Below are positions 35,752 to 44,278 of a stretch of DNA of 52,749 bases, piece after piece. Position 1 is the first letter of the stretch. Every line of letters begins with the position of its first letter. A program made the translations under genes and the position numbers. The notes beneath the pieces were generated by a model, which ran no database searches, was not told the DNA's origin, and was given only the letters and a program-made list of their open reading frames with translations. The DNA is from CACPJA01 sp964629335 (lineage in GTDB: Bacteria > Pseudomonadota > Gammaproteobacteria > Steroidobacterales > UBA11654). Location of the stretch: positions 1-52,749 of the forward strand of contig CAZVRH010000005.1 of the NCBI GenBank assembly GCA_964629335.1, read 5' to 3'.

Positions 35752-36087
35752 CTAAGTCTTAGAGTTATCATCTGGAACAAAGACTGTATTTGGCAATTGT
35801 GTCACATTATCGCCTTCAGCTTTACTGACTTTGCTAACACCCTGCTTGTCGACTTCATCAATTCTTAAAACAGAATGCATCGGCAAATAGGTTCGATTCA
35901 CACCTTCGAATTCAGTTTTTATTTTTTCTTCCGAGGGATCCACTACCAGCGATGTCTTTTCTCCAAAAACAAGAGATTCTATTTCTATAAAACCAAGAAG
36001 ATTGCTGTTGGCTATACTTTTAGCATAAATCTCATACAGCTTACCCTGATTACTAAAAGTAACTTTATATAGTTTTTTTGATGCCAT
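35752..36087 (-). CDS. DUF1820 family protein
   Basis: This 111-aa soluble protein matches the DUF1820 pattern: YKVTFSNQGKLYEIYA at the start, GFIEIESLVFGE, VVDPSEEKIKTEFEGV and PMHSVLRIDEV. The family is widespread in Gammaproteobacteria and has no assigned function. The C-terminal tail is short and polar. It lies 20 nt upstream of purL on the same strand and probably leads that transcript. A TATAAT stands 35 nt upstream of its ATG. Confidence 0.9.
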   Translation of the reverse strand: MASKKLYKVTFSNQGKLYEIYAKSIANSNLLGFIEIESLVFGEKTSLVVDPSEEKIKTEFEGVNRTYLPMHSVLRIDEVDKQGVSKVSKAEGDNVTQLPNTVFVPDDNSKT

Positions 36088-36121
36088 TTAATTGATTAAT
36101 CTAACAACGAATTATTGACGA

Positions 36122-36127
36122 ATTATA
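36122..36127 (-). promoter_or_regulatory. -10 element for DUF1820-purL
   Basis: A perfect TATAAT on the minus strand lies 35 nt upstream of the DUF1820 ATG. The -35 position has no good match. This promoter is divergent from the Fur-box promoter 63 nt away. Confidence 0.5.
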
Positions 36128-36189
36128 ACTCAGAATTTGAATCATATGGTTATTATTACAATTCGATATTTTAATGTGTAAGAAAACAA

Positions 36190-36217
36190 TTGAAATGATA
36201 ATGATTATCATTATTAT
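36190..36217 (+). promoter_or_regulatory. Sigma70-like promoter of the iron unit
   Basis: TTGAAA (36190-36195) and TATTAT (36212-36217) are separated by 16 nt, and the Fur box lies across the spacer and -10. The predicted start near 36224 gives a leader of about 20 nt to the TTG of the 46-aa ORF. Confidence 0.6.
36197..36215. promoter_or_regulatory. Fur box
   Basis: The 19 bases match the classical Fur consensus GATAATGATAATCATTATC at 17 positions. Differences are only the central base and the last base. The inverted repeat GATAATGAT/ATCATTATT overlaps the promoter spacer and -10, the normal position for iron-dependent repression. It controls the plus-strand unit of a 46-aa membrane ORF and a P19-type iron protein. 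Confidence 0.85.
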
Positions 36218-36244
36218 GTAACTTTATAGTATGCTAGAGAACTC

Positions 36245-36385
36245 TTGAAATTCTTAAATAAAATAAAAACAAATAAAAAAAAGATTCTGGGCTACACGGT
36301 AAAAGGATCGATTTGGTTTTTTATTATTAAAGGAACTATCTCAACCATACTTATTTTATTGGGAATTTTTTACCTTACGAATTAA
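36245..36385 (+). CDS. Putative 46-aa single-TM membrane protein under Fur control
   Basis: The frame opens at TTG with AGAG about 5 nt upstream and runs 46 codons to TAA. There is no in-frame ATG. The product has a basic N-terminus (KFLNKIKTNKKK), a GYTVKG turn, then two hydrophobic stretches (IWFFII and TISTILILLGIFYL) that could form one helix or a hairpin. It lies directly behind the Fur-box promoter and 19 nt before the P19-like gene, which favours a real first cistron. No family is assigned. The start codon is uncertain. Confidence 0.5.
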   Translation: MKFLNKIKTNKKKILGYTVKGSIWFFIIKGTISTILILLGIFYLTN

Positions 36386-36404
36386 AAGTCGAAAATAATT
36401 GAAA

Positions 36405-36953
36405 ATGAAAATATATCACTACCTGACTGCTGTTCTAATTATGTTTACGGTAACACAAGCCAACTCATTGCCTGAACTGATTATTGGTCAATCGTCAATA
36501 GAGCCAGGAATTGACTTAATATTTGAGGGAGGCATCAAAGATGATGTCACTCCAGCAAAATATTATTTAGGTGAATATGCGACGGACGTTCATATAGAAG
36601 TCCTAGCCAATTGGTCCTCAAATGCGCCGTCAGGATCTCCAATCGGAGGGCATGTCGCCTATCTCGAAGTTACTGCAGAAATCATTAACGAGAACTCAAA
36701 AGAATCATCTAATGTAGAACTCACCCCGCATTTAAACATGTCAGACAATTTTCACTACGCACAAAATATCAAATTACCTGGAAATGTTAATGAGTCCTAT
36801 ACTGTAATATTCAAGATTAGTCAGCCCGTATCAGGCAATATGGGATTGCACTATGACTGGAGGAATCAAGTTGCAAATTCATTAACTCCAGGGGGTAGAT
36901 TTGAGTTTAAAAATATCGACTTCGAACAGATTGCCTTATCCACTAGACGATAA
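36405..36953 (+). CDS. Periplasmic iron-binding protein of the P19/FetP/Tp34 type
   Basis: P19-family proteins bind iron and copper in the periplasm and aid ferrous iron uptake. The 182-aa precursor (ATG at 36405; an upstream TTG adds two residues) has a signal peptide (about 1-20) and an immunoglobulin-like fold pattern. Segments VHIEVLANW (His63), NFHYAQNIKLPG (His117) and GLHYDWRN (His149) align with the metal histidines of Campylobacter P19. The fourth ligand, Met, is shifted here: Leu at the expected place, Met112 and His109 nearby. It follows the Fur box and a 46-aa ORF; no Ftr1/FetM permease is adjacent. The assignment rests on recalled motif alignment. Confidence 0.75.
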   Translation: MKIYHYLTAVLIMFTVTQANSLPELIIGQSSIEPGIDLIFEGGIKDDVTPAKYYLGEYATDVHIEVLANWSSNAPSGSPIGGHVAYLEVTAEIINENSKESSNVELTPHLNMSDNFHYAQNIKLPGNVNESYTVIFKISQPVSGNMGLHYDWRNQVANSLTPGGRFEFKNIDFEQIALSTRR

Positions 36954-37025
36954 GTTGTTTTCATAGCTTCAAGTATTAAGTTTTAAAGCCTTCAAAATAA
37001 GATTAAAATCGAAGGACTGGTAATT

Positions 37026-38741
37026 ATGTTAAAAACACACATCAAAAGACTAACTTGTTTTGTCCTGATTCTAACGATCATGTCCTGCGGAGAGGATTCC
37101 GACAAACAACTCTCAACACAAACCTCTTTATCAGTTGAAAAGCTCGTAGAACATAGTCAGGAATTTGAACCCAATATCTATTCTTATGGAAACGGTATCC
37201 ATATGGCTGTGGGTTACGGAATCGCAAATTCGATCATGGTTGAGGGAGATAATGCCAACATAATTATTGATGCTTCAGATAGCACTTTTGAAGCTGAGCT
37301 CGTTTACAAACAGTTTAAAAAAATAAACTCTAAGCCCATTAAGGCCATTATTTACACTCACAACCATGGTGACCATACTTTTGGGGCTGCTTATTATTAC
37401 AACTTATTTGAAGAGAAACCCGATGTCATTGCACATGAATCAACGGATTATTATGTTGAACGAATCATGGGGATCTTAAATCCGATTATTTCCAAAAGAA
37501 GCACCAGAATGTTCGGCACTGAGTTAGGAGATGAGGACGTTATCAACGTTGGTATTGGACCGTACCTTGGTGTCTCTCAAAGCCCGGTTGGATATATCAA
37601 GCCAAACATCACCTTTAAAGAAGAACTCAAACTAACCATTGCAGGCATAGACATTGAACTCTATCACGCACCTGGAGAAACCAACGATCAATTATTTGTT
37701 TGGTTGCCTCAGAAAAAAGCTTTAATGCCGGGTGACAATTTATATAGAACGTTCCCAAACCTATACACGATAAGAGGAACCACCCATCGTGATGTTAAAG
37801 GCTGGATTCAAAGCTTGGACCATATGCGTTCATTCAACCCTGAATATCTTTTTCCAAGTCATACTAGACCCTTATCGGGGCCGGAGGTTCTTCAAACTCT
37901 GACTCTTTATAGGGATGCTATTCAATACGTTCATGATCAAACTATTAGATTAATGAATAAAGGGTTATACCCAGATCAGATTATCGAATTAATTCAATTA
38001 CCAGACAATGTGGCTAATTCTCCATTTATTGCTGAATTCTATGGCACAGTACGATGGTCAGTAAAAAGCATATTTAATGGTTACTTAGGTTGGTTTAATG
38101 GCAATATCTCAGATTTAGATCCCTTGTCTAGAAAAGAAGAAGCAGAAAGATTAGCCAGGCTAGCCGGTGGACAAGATGCTTTATTTTCAGAACTTATAAA
38201 TGCTGTAAAAAACTATGATATGCAATGGGCATTGCAACTCAGTGATAGACTGATTGCTCTTAATTTTAGATCTGAAGAAACCCATAAACTCAGGGCACAA
38301 GCTGCTCAATATATAGGCGAACAATCTTCAAATCCCAATAAAAGAAATTATTTTCTAAGTGCTGCTTATGAATTAGATCCAAAGTACCAGCAAGGCTCAT
38401 TGCTTCCACAAACAGAATCTCTTTTAAAAGAAATTTCTATGGATATGTTCTTTGATATTTTAGCAGTGAGGTTAAACCCTGAAAAAATTCAGCCAGGAGA
38501 GTTTCGAGTGTGTTTTAGCTTCTCATCCGGTGTTCAAAAGTCAATAACGCTTCGAAACAGTATTGCTGAGATAGCCTCCCTAACAGCTGATTGTGATATT
38601 CAGGTAGAATCAGACGATCAAATCTTTAAAGAAATGCTTTCAGGTATTCGAAATCCCATCATTGCTATAACGACAGGTAAAATCAATACTAACGGTGAAG
38701 CAGCCTCCTTTTTAGCTTTTTTAAATAAGTTTAGTGACTGA
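37026..38741 (+). CDS. Alkylsulfatase-like MBL-fold lipoprotein (SdsA1/BDS1 type)
   Basis: The family hydrolyses alkyl sulfates such as SDS by C-O cleavage using two zincs. The 571-aa protein has a lipoprotein signal (IMSC, Cys21) and the metal motif THNHGDH with His112, His114, Asp116 and His117. Further ligand candidates are Glu218 (PGETND), Asp237 (PGDN) and His279 (PSHT). SdsA1 has Glu where Asp237 stands. An alkylsulfatase dimerisation region (about 300-430) and an SCP2-like C-terminal domain (about 450-571) follow. AAGGA precedes the ATG. It lies 72 nt after the P19-like gene and converges with tadA across 13 nt. The exact substrate is unknown. Confidence 0.85.
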   Translation: MLKTHIKRLTCFVLILTIMSCGEDSDKQLSTQTSLSVEKLVEHSQEFEPNIYSYGNGIHMAVGYGIANSIMVEGDNANIIIDASDSTFEAELVYKQFKKINSKPIKAIIYTHNHGDHTFGAAYYYNLFEEKPDVIAHESTDYYVERIMGILNPIISKRSTRMFGTELGDEDVINVGIGPYLGVSQSPVGYIKPNITFKEELKLTIAGIDIELYHAPGETNDQLFVWLPQKKALMPGDNLYRTFPNLYTIRGTTHRDVKGWIQSLDHMRSFNPEYLFPSHTRPLSGPEVLQTLTLYRDAIQYVHDQTIRLMNKGLYPDQIIELIQLPDNVANSPFIAEFYGTVRWSVKSIFNGYLGWFNGNISDLDPLSRKEEAERLARLAGGQDALFSELINAVKNYDMQWALQLSDRLIALNFRSEETHKLRAQAAQYIGEQSSNPNKRNYFLSAAYELDPKYQQGSLLPQTESLLKEISMDMFFDILAVRLNPEKIQPGEFRVCFSFSSGVQKSITLRNSIAEIASLTADCDIQVESDDQIFKEMLSGIRNPIIAITTGKINTNGEAASFLAFLNKFSD

Positions 38742-38754
38742 CGACTGGATCGAT

Positions 38755-39213
38755 TTAACGCCGAGCTTGAAAAAAATCTTGGAGTAAAGTTAGGCACTTT
38801 ATTTCTAACAAACCTCCAGAAACCTCAAATCTATGGTTTAGGTGAGATGCGTCTGAAAAATCATAAATTGTTCCTGCCGCTCCGGCTCTTTTATCATAAG
38901 CTCCAAATATTAGATGTTCTATTCTTGCCTGTATCAAAGCTCCCATGCACATAATACAGGGTTCAAGAGTGACATAAATCGAACCCCCAAGACGATAATT
39001 ACCCTTGACTTGAGCAGCTTGTCTGAGAACTAATATTTCTGCATGAGCTGTTGGATCCTTCAAGCCAATGGTTTCATTGCCTGAAGTTGCTATAACCTGA
39101 TCGTCGCTAACAAAAACTGCCCCGACGGGTACCTCTCCAGCAATTTCTGCTCGTTGTGCTTGTTCAAGAGCAAGCTCCATAAAATATTCATGAGTTGGTT
39201 GCAATTTAATCAA
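38755..39213 (-). CDS. tadA: tRNA adenosine(34) deaminase
   Basis: TadA converts A34 of tRNA-Arg(ACG) to inosine and is normally essential. The 152-aa protein has the zinc deaminase motifs HAEILVLRQAA near 57-67 and PCIMC near 88-92. I kept the TTG start at 39213: it restores the N-terminal THEYFMELAL helix with seven residues before His, as in E. coli TadA (SHEYW), whereas the first ATG would remove it. The start overlaps the end of the MBL hydrolase gene by 8 nt, so this housekeeping gene is the last member of a catabolic-looking operon. Confidence 0.93.
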   Translation of the reverse strand: MIKLQPTHEYFMELALEQAQRAEIAGEVPVGAVFVSDDQVIATSGNETIGLKDPTAHAEILVLRQAAQVKGNYRLGGSIYVTLEPCIMCMGALIQARIEHLIFGAYDKRAGAAGTIYDFSDASHLNHRFEVSGGLLEIKCLTLLQDFFQARR

Positions 39214-40264
39214 TCTTTGAAAGAATGATGGCCTTGCTGCCTAATGGTAAACTGACCATGGTTCCATCTTCAGAGATCGTCCATTCTTCTCTTATTTTAT
39301 TCACGCCTCGAAGAAAAATCCTACTGGCCAAATTATTTATTGGGGCTGGAATGAGATGATAAAATATCAAGTGATCAACCTTAGCTAAATTAGCTATTCT
39401 GGCAGCTTCTTCAGGCGTGGTGTGATAGCTCAAAATATCTTTAAAGATCTTGGCTCTCAGGGGCATGCCCAACCTGTTTGAAATGTCTTCCATGATTTTT
39501 AAAATATGGTTTGCTTGAGCTTCATGAAATAAAACGTCGGCCTCATTTGCTGCTTGGATGAGATTTTCACTGTATTTAGTGTCCCCACTAATAACAATAG
39601 ATCTCCCCTTGTAATCAAAGCGAAATCCTAGTGCCGGCTTAACAGGATCATGAGCGACAGCAAATGCAGTAACTTTTAAATCATCTTCATCTATGATCAC
39701 AGGTTTCAATAAATCGATTGGATGAGGATCAAATCCTGCAACATCTAATGGCGCTACTTCATCCCCGTGATGTTCATTTCTAAATAGATAATCAGCTTGA
39801 TACGCCTCTTCAAAGCCTTTAGTTAAAAGATCGACACCTTCGGGTCCATAGACGTCTAATTTTTTTGCTCTCGATTGAGCGATCCAAGTGTGCTGATGCA
39901 AATCATTTAGATCAGCAATGTGGTCTGAATGAAGATGTGTAAGCAATACCTTTGGGTTGCTTAGAGGGATTCTCCAGTTCCTAAGATTGGCAACGCTTCC
40001 GTCACCGCTGTCGACGATAAAATGATGTTCACCTGCTTTTATCAAAATACATGCCTCTGCCCTGCCTGGAGATGGAATCGGAGAACGAGAACCACAAACA
40101 ACCGCTGTTAATGAATCCTCAGGAAGTACCATGGGAACAGCCAACAAACCCTCAACGGCATTTTCCATAAGTTTATCCTGAACCTCAGGGACTCTGATCA
40201 ATACGGCAATAGTTATCCCAAGAATTACAATTACACTAACTGTTATGTATTTTAATGATTTCAA
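39206..40264 (-). CDS. Membrane-anchored metallo-beta-lactamase-fold hydrolase
   Basis: This 352-aa protein has an N-terminal transmembrane anchor (about 7-24) and an RNase Z-like MBL domain with THLHSDH near 109-115, a second histidine in VAHDPVKP, the SGDTKYS strand and a late FYHL histidine. It is not RNase Z itself, given the anchor and the divergent core; related proteins are annotated only as MBL-fold hydrolases. Most of the chain should face the periplasm. It starts at TTG, overlapping the TGA of the DUF1330 gene, and its end overlaps tadA by 8 nt. Substrate unknown; an ester, lactone or sulfate ester is possible. Confidence 0.82.
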   Translation of the reverse strand: MKSLKYITVSVIVILGITIAVLIRVPEVQDKLMENAVEGLLAVPMVLPEDSLTAVVCGSRSPIPSPGRAEACILIKAGEHHFIVDSGDGSVANLRNWRIPLSNPKVLLTHLHSDHIADLNDLHQHTWIAQSRAKKLDVYGPEGVDLLTKGFEEAYQADYLFRNEHHGDEVAPLDVAGFDPHPIDLLKPVIIDEDDLKVTAFAVAHDPVKPALGFRFDYKGRSIVISGDTKYSENLIQAANEADVLFHEAQANHILKIMEDISNRLGMPLRAKIFKDILSYHTTPEEAARIANLAKVDHLIFYHLIPAPINNLASRIFLRGVNKIREEWTISEDGTMVSLPLGSKAIILSKID

Positions 40265-40671
40265 TGGTTTGGCTTAGTCTCTATATTTAGTTGACCTGCT
40301 AAGCCCGCACTTCGATGCTCTTCAATTTTTTGATACTCCTTATCCATAATCATGGATCGCATTGCTTTTCTGCTTGGATATTCCGCGATGGCAATCATAT
40401 CCCAAAGCTCTTCAACTTCTCCAAGCATTAATCGACTCACTTCTCCACTAAATATCATTTTTGCACCCACTTTCCGAAGATGCTCTTGCACTTCTTTTCC
40501 GTATATTTGGTAAGCCTCTTTTCCAGTTAAGTCAGTTTGCCGCCCATCTTTATACTCGGCCTTATCTTTAAACTTTAATAAATTAACCATGTGGATAGCT
40601 GTTTTTGTATCGCCCAGTAGAAATCCAGCCATTTGTTTAGCATTTGGTCTTAATTTGTTTTCCACTTTCAT
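40261..40671 (-). CDS. DUF1330-type dimeric alpha-beta barrel protein
   Basis: This 136-aa soluble protein has the ferredoxin-like strand/helix pattern of DUF1330 (MVNLLKFKDKAEY, then YGKEVQEHLRKVGAK, WDMIAIAEYPSRKAM, and EHRSAGLAGQLNI at the end). Members often accompany small-molecule catabolic genes; none has a firm biochemical role known to me. The ATG overlaps the stop of the dehalogenase-type gene (ATGA), with AAGGAG upstream, and its own stop overlaps the MBL gene start. A role as an accessory or isomerase-like barrel is inference. Confidence 0.75.
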   Translation of the reverse strand: MKVENKLRPNAKQMAGFLLGDTKTAIHMVNLLKFKDKAEYKDGRQTDLTGKEAYQIYGKEVQEHLRKVGAKMIFSGEVSRLMLGEVEELWDMIAIAEYPSRKAMRSMIMDKEYQKIEEHRSAGLAGQLNIETKPNH

Positions 40672-41759
40672 AACTGCTCCTTAATAAAATCTATTAAAAT
40701 CTTAGATAATTGCTTGGGTCTAGTCCACTGATAAAAATGCCCACCTCCAATATGTGGAGCACTTTTTGCATTAGGTGCCATTTTTAATACATCCCTCTCA
40801 ATGCCATTCGTCACAGGATCATTCCCGGCAAATACTGATAAAAATGGTTTATTTGATGTTGCAAAAAACTCTCTCGCTTCTCTCTGTGCCTCCAGTGATG
40901 CATCAGGAATAATTGGGACCTGACTAGGCATTGCTCTTGGTCCCATTTTGTAGGAAGCATCCGGAAAGGGAGCCTCATATGCTTTCACCAAATCGGAAGT
41001 AAATGGCGATAAGCGGTCCAGACCCATTCTATGGAAAAAATATTCAGAGGATAAAGATATTTTTGATCGCTTCTCCATAGAAAAAGAGTTCACGAGACCG
41101 ATCGGTAAATTTTCTGTATCCCAACAAAACTTCTGCCAATACATGAACTTAAGGGCAGGATGAGTTTTCCAAGACCTCTCTTCCGAAAAGCTCTTACCAT
41201 CCATCTTTCTGATTTGTTTTATCATGCCCATCATGGTTAATTTTTCATCGCTTTCCCTAAAAGCTTTAATTTGATCGATGACTTCTTGCGGAACATCAGG
41301 ATTATAGGGTAGACCTGTATTTCCAACAGAGACCTTAATGAATCGATCTGGATCTTGGGCAACCATTCTAAGGCCAATGAGTCCTCCCCAGTCTTGGCCA
41401 AAAAAAGTAATTTCAGACAGGTCGTTCTCAGTCAACCATTGGCCCATCCAATCAACTTGTCTCTGATACGTATAGTCCTCTCTCGCAGCAGGTTTGTCAG
41501 ATTTTCCATAACCCGGTAAATCCGGAGCAATCACCCTGATCCCAGCAGAAGTTAAGAATGGGATCATTCTTGCATAAAGGTAGCTCCAAACTGGTTGGCC
41601 ATGCATTGCTAAAAGTATAGGCCCATTTCTTGGGCCTTCATCAATATGATGCACCCTAATCTCTGTTCCATCTTTGGTTTGAATGGATGTATAAACTGGC
41701 TCGAAAGGATAATCTTTAATGTTTTTAAAATATTTATTAGGCGTTCTTAATGCTTTCAC
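40668..41759 (-). CDS. Haloalkane dehalogenase-type alpha/beta hydrolase
   Basis: Haloalkane dehalogenases hydrolyse carbon-halogen bonds with an aspartate nucleophile. Counting from the GTG start at 41759 (363 aa), Asp123-Trp124 sit in GQDWGGLIGLR, the acid is Asp314 (FAGNDP) and the base His341 (GGGHFYQ). The oxyanion motif reads HGQPVWSYLY, with Gln where the best-known subfamily-I enzyme has Glu. Aspartate plus Trp favours dehalogenase over esterase. I chose GTG because AAGGAG lies 7 nt upstream, inside the end of the GST gene; an upstream in-frame ATG (41786) would lack this. The stop overlaps the DUF1330 gene. No signal peptide. Confidence 0.85.
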   Translation of the reverse strand: MKALRTPNKYFKNIKDYPFEPVYTSIQTKDGTEIRVHHIDEGPRNGPILLAMHGQPVWSYLYARMIPFLTSAGIRVIAPDLPGYGKSDKPAAREDYTYQRQVDWMGQWLTENDLSEITFFGQDWGGLIGLRMVAQDPDRFIKVSVGNTGLPYNPDVPQEVIDQIKAFRESDEKLTMMGMIKQIRKMDGKSFSEERSWKTHPALKFMYWQKFCWDTENLPIGLVNSFSMEKRSKISLSSEYFFHRMGLDRLSPFTSDLVKAYEAPFPDASYKMGPRAMPSQVPIIPDASLEAQREAREFFATSNKPFLSVFAGNDPVTNGIERDVLKMAPNAKSAPHIGGGHFYQWTRPKQLSKILIDFIKEQL

Positions 41760-41763
41760 TATT

Positions 41764-42798
41764 TCACTCCTTGAAAAGGTTCTCACAGCCTGTATTTTTT
41801 AATAAAGACACTGCAAGATCTTTATCTTCTTGATTTAACCGATTAAATTCTTCTCTGACCCAGTTGAGGCACTTGGCTTGATAAGGAAAGGTTTTCTGGC
41901 TCCAGTCTGATCCGCAAATTTGATTACTCCATGTGTCCTGATTTGCTGATATAGCTTCAGCATTTGCCAACATGGCAGGGACGTATGTTTTACCTATCTC
42001 GATCAATAAATCATTTAAAATTGGTTGCACACTCTCAGGTTTCATCCATTGTGTATTATCTGAGATACCACTAAGATCCTCCATGAGATCTACCCAGGCA
42101 ACTGTTCTCATTGATTGCTTCTCTGCAAGAGCTCGTGAGGTAGGATCAACATTGACTAATTGTGTCAGTTGTCCAAATATTCCAAAATCAGCAGATGATG
42201 GACGATCACCAAACAGAAAAGATTGTTTTGCTAATATTTTTTCTAGGATACCTAAGATTCTGAGAAAACTTGCTTCAATAATTGGGGCAGTGGTCTCATT
42301 GGATCCAACAACCCATAATCTACTAGTTTGTGCATTTACAATATAATCTCTGAAGGTTGAATAAGTTTCCTGATCAACATTAGTTCCATACAAAAAAGGC
42401 AGCCAATCACCAGCATTGTTTATATCTTTCTTGAAATGCCATCTGTAATGAAACATATATTTTGTTACCCATTCGTCTGCAAAATCTTCAATAAGATAGT
42501 TTAAAAAACTAAGTACCGGATTGCTCGGAATGACACTTCTTTCAGTAAAGTCATTTTCAAGATCTCTGATAATTGGGGTTGAGTCGCATTTTGCTATAAC
42601 ACCCTCATCCCCTTCAAATAAACAAACTGGCAACAAAACAGGCTTGGGTGGCTCAATGTTATTTTTCTTAAGAATATTGAGCGGTTGACCCCAAGTGACA
42701 AGATGGTTGATATGCCTAAACCTCAGTAAAGCTAACATTTTTCTAGTGTAAGGAGATCCTGGAACACCTATTAAATGAATTTTATGGTTATTAGTCAT
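41764..42798 (-). CDS. Glutathione S-transferase-like protein
   Basis: This 344-aa protein has a thioredoxin-like N-terminal domain (IHLIGVPGSPYTRKMLALLRF with the SPYTRK segment, then CDSTPIIRDLE giving the Ser-containing glutathione-gamma-Glu site) and a long helical C-terminal domain with SADFGIFGQL. It is larger than a typical GST (about 200-230 aa); the extra length is C-terminal. I chose the ATG at 42798 over a TTG four codons earlier. The start overlaps the end of the UbiD gene. GSH-dependent dehalogenation or ring-opening is possible in this context, but unproven. Confidence 0.8.
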   Translation of the reverse strand: MTNNHKIHLIGVPGSPYTRKMLALLRFRHINHLVTWGQPLNILKKNNIEPPKPVLLPVCLFEGDEGVIAKCDSTPIIRDLENDFTERSVIPSNPVLSFLNYLIEDFADEWVTKYMFHYRWHFKKDINNAGDWLPFLYGTNVDQETYSTFRDYIVNAQTSRLWVVGSNETTAPIIEASFLRILGILEKILAKQSFLFGDRPSSADFGIFGQLTQLVNVDPTSRALAEKQSMRTVAWVDLMEDLSGISDNTQWMKPESVQPILNDLLIEIGKTYVPAMLANAEAISANQDTWSNQICGSDWSQKTFPYQAKCLNWVREEFNRLNQEDKDLAVSLLKNTGCENLFKE

Positions 42799-44269
42799 TA
42801 CTGTCTTCAAAGTATTTTAACCAATTTTTATCAACTAACTTACTGGTCTCTGGGCTCATTTCTTCTAGCATGACTTTGGAAATATCTGGCCAAATAGATG
42901 GCCCGCCTTCGTCTTTTAGCTGTCGAGTTGCATCTATGATGATTTTACTGGTACTGAAACGCTCAGGAGCACTTGCATCTAAAGGCATGCCTCTCATTTT
43001 CTCAATAATCTCGGATGCTGGGTAAGGTTGCCAGCGCGTACCTAAGGCTTGGAATATTTCTCCTTTGTCATAGACATCAACATCTTCATCGACCACAATG
43101 ATCATTTTCGCAAAGAAATCTTTTTCAGCTAAGATTTTACCGGCCTCCAAACCTTGTCCTGCTCTATCCTTTTTGATACTAGCAGTGAGGATGCCTGTGC
43201 TTTCTGCAGGTCGATAAACATCGATCAAATTAGGAATCAAAGTCTTATAAGTTATAAAATTACCCACAGTTTGCAGAATGCTCGGAGATATCTTAGTGAC
43301 CCCTGCAAAAGAATTAACTATCCATGGGTCAGTTCTGTGAGTGATGGCTTTAATTTCCATATAAAAATTCTCATGTTTCTTTAAACCCATAAATCCATAC
43401 ATTTCTCCATACGGTCCTTCCTCCTCCATCTGGTCGAGAGGAATTTCTCCTTCTAAAACAACCTCAGAGTGGGCCGGAACCAAAATATTGTTGGTCTCAC
43501 ATTTGACCATTTCGACAGGCTTACCTCTTATGCCACCTGCATACTCCAATTCATCCTCGCCTAATTTGGCAATCTTTGATGCTCCGACTGTGAATGTAAT
43601 AGGGTCCACTCCATTCGCAATGGCTACAGCTGCAGTTGTTTGCCCTCTCTTCTTCATCTCGGTCAAAAAACTCCAAGCATCCTGTTTAATTTCAGCATTG
43701 AAACCAATTTTATTTTTGCCCTTAACCTGACAACGATAGGTTGCTACATTTCTTCCAAGTTTTTCATCTTCAATAAATATGGTGGCTGCATTAATGTATC
43801 TTCCAGCATCTGCAGGGTTTGTTTGCAACCAAGGAAACCCTAAAATATCAACCGCTTCACCCAATAGAATATTTTCTTTACACGGTGCCCCTCTTTCATC
43901 AATGGTTACCGGTGCCATCTTAGGCCAACCGTTATTATCTAGATTTAATTTCTTCAGCAGTTTGAATGTTCTTTTGCGAGAAATAAGTTGTGATTCGCCT
44001 ATTTGATCTAGTCCATAAATTAATGCTTCAGCATCCCAACCACCAAACAGATTTCCTATCACTGGACCATTCAACCATTGATTATTGATCTTGATTCTCT
44101 CAATTAGAAACGGCGGAGCGAGATCGTAGCCGTATTCTTTAACCAACCTGTAAGCAAAGCCAGTGGCCTCGAACTTATCTTGATCCATTGCTTTGATTCT
44201 GATGAGTCGACCGTTGGATTCTAGAGCATGGATATACTCTCTCAAAGAGTCAAACGGTCCGGTAATCAT
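42791..44269 (-). CDS. UbiD-family prFMN-dependent (de)carboxylase
   Basis: UbiD-family enzymes use prenylated FMN to decarboxylate or carboxylate aromatic and unsaturated acids. The 492-aa protein has the expected N-terminal FDSLREYIHALE, the cofactor region NPADAGRYINA and the acidic catalytic loop EGEIPLDQMEEEGPYGEMYG. It looks like a catabolic member rather than the ubiquinone enzyme, judging by the N-terminus and the neighbours. UbiX, which makes prFMN, is not in the window. It lies 9 nt after the secreted amidohydrolase and overlaps the GST-like gene. Family assignment is secure; substrate unknown. Confidence 0.9.
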   Translation of the reverse strand: MITGPFDSLREYIHALESNGRLIRIKAMDQDKFEATGFAYRLVKEYGYDLAPPFLIERIKINNQWLNGPVIGNLFGGWDAEALIYGLDQIGESQLISRKRTFKLLKKLNLDNNGWPKMAPVTIDERGAPCKENILLGEAVDILGFPWLQTNPADAGRYINAATIFIEDEKLGRNVATYRCQVKGKNKIGFNAEIKQDAWSFLTEMKKRGQTTAAVAIANGVDPITFTVGASKIAKLGEDELEYAGGIRGKPVEMVKCETNNILVPAHSEVVLEGEIPLDQMEEEGPYGEMYGFMGLKKHENFYMEIKAITHRTDPWIVNSFAGVTKISPSILQTVGNFITYKTLIPNLIDVYRPAESTGILTASIKKDRAGQGLEAGKILAEKDFFAKMIIVVDEDVDVYDKGEIFQALGTRWQPYPASEIIEKMRGMPLDASAPERFSTSKIIIDATRQLKDEGGPSIWPDISKVMLEEMSPETSKLVDKNWLKYFEDSND

Positions 44270-44278
44270 GGTTTGAGC

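Noticed and set aside
41760..41786. Upstream ATG start for the dehalogenase-type gene
   Set aside because: It would overlap the GST gene by 23 nt without a Shine-Dalgarno, while the GTG at 41759 has AAGGAG at 7 nt.
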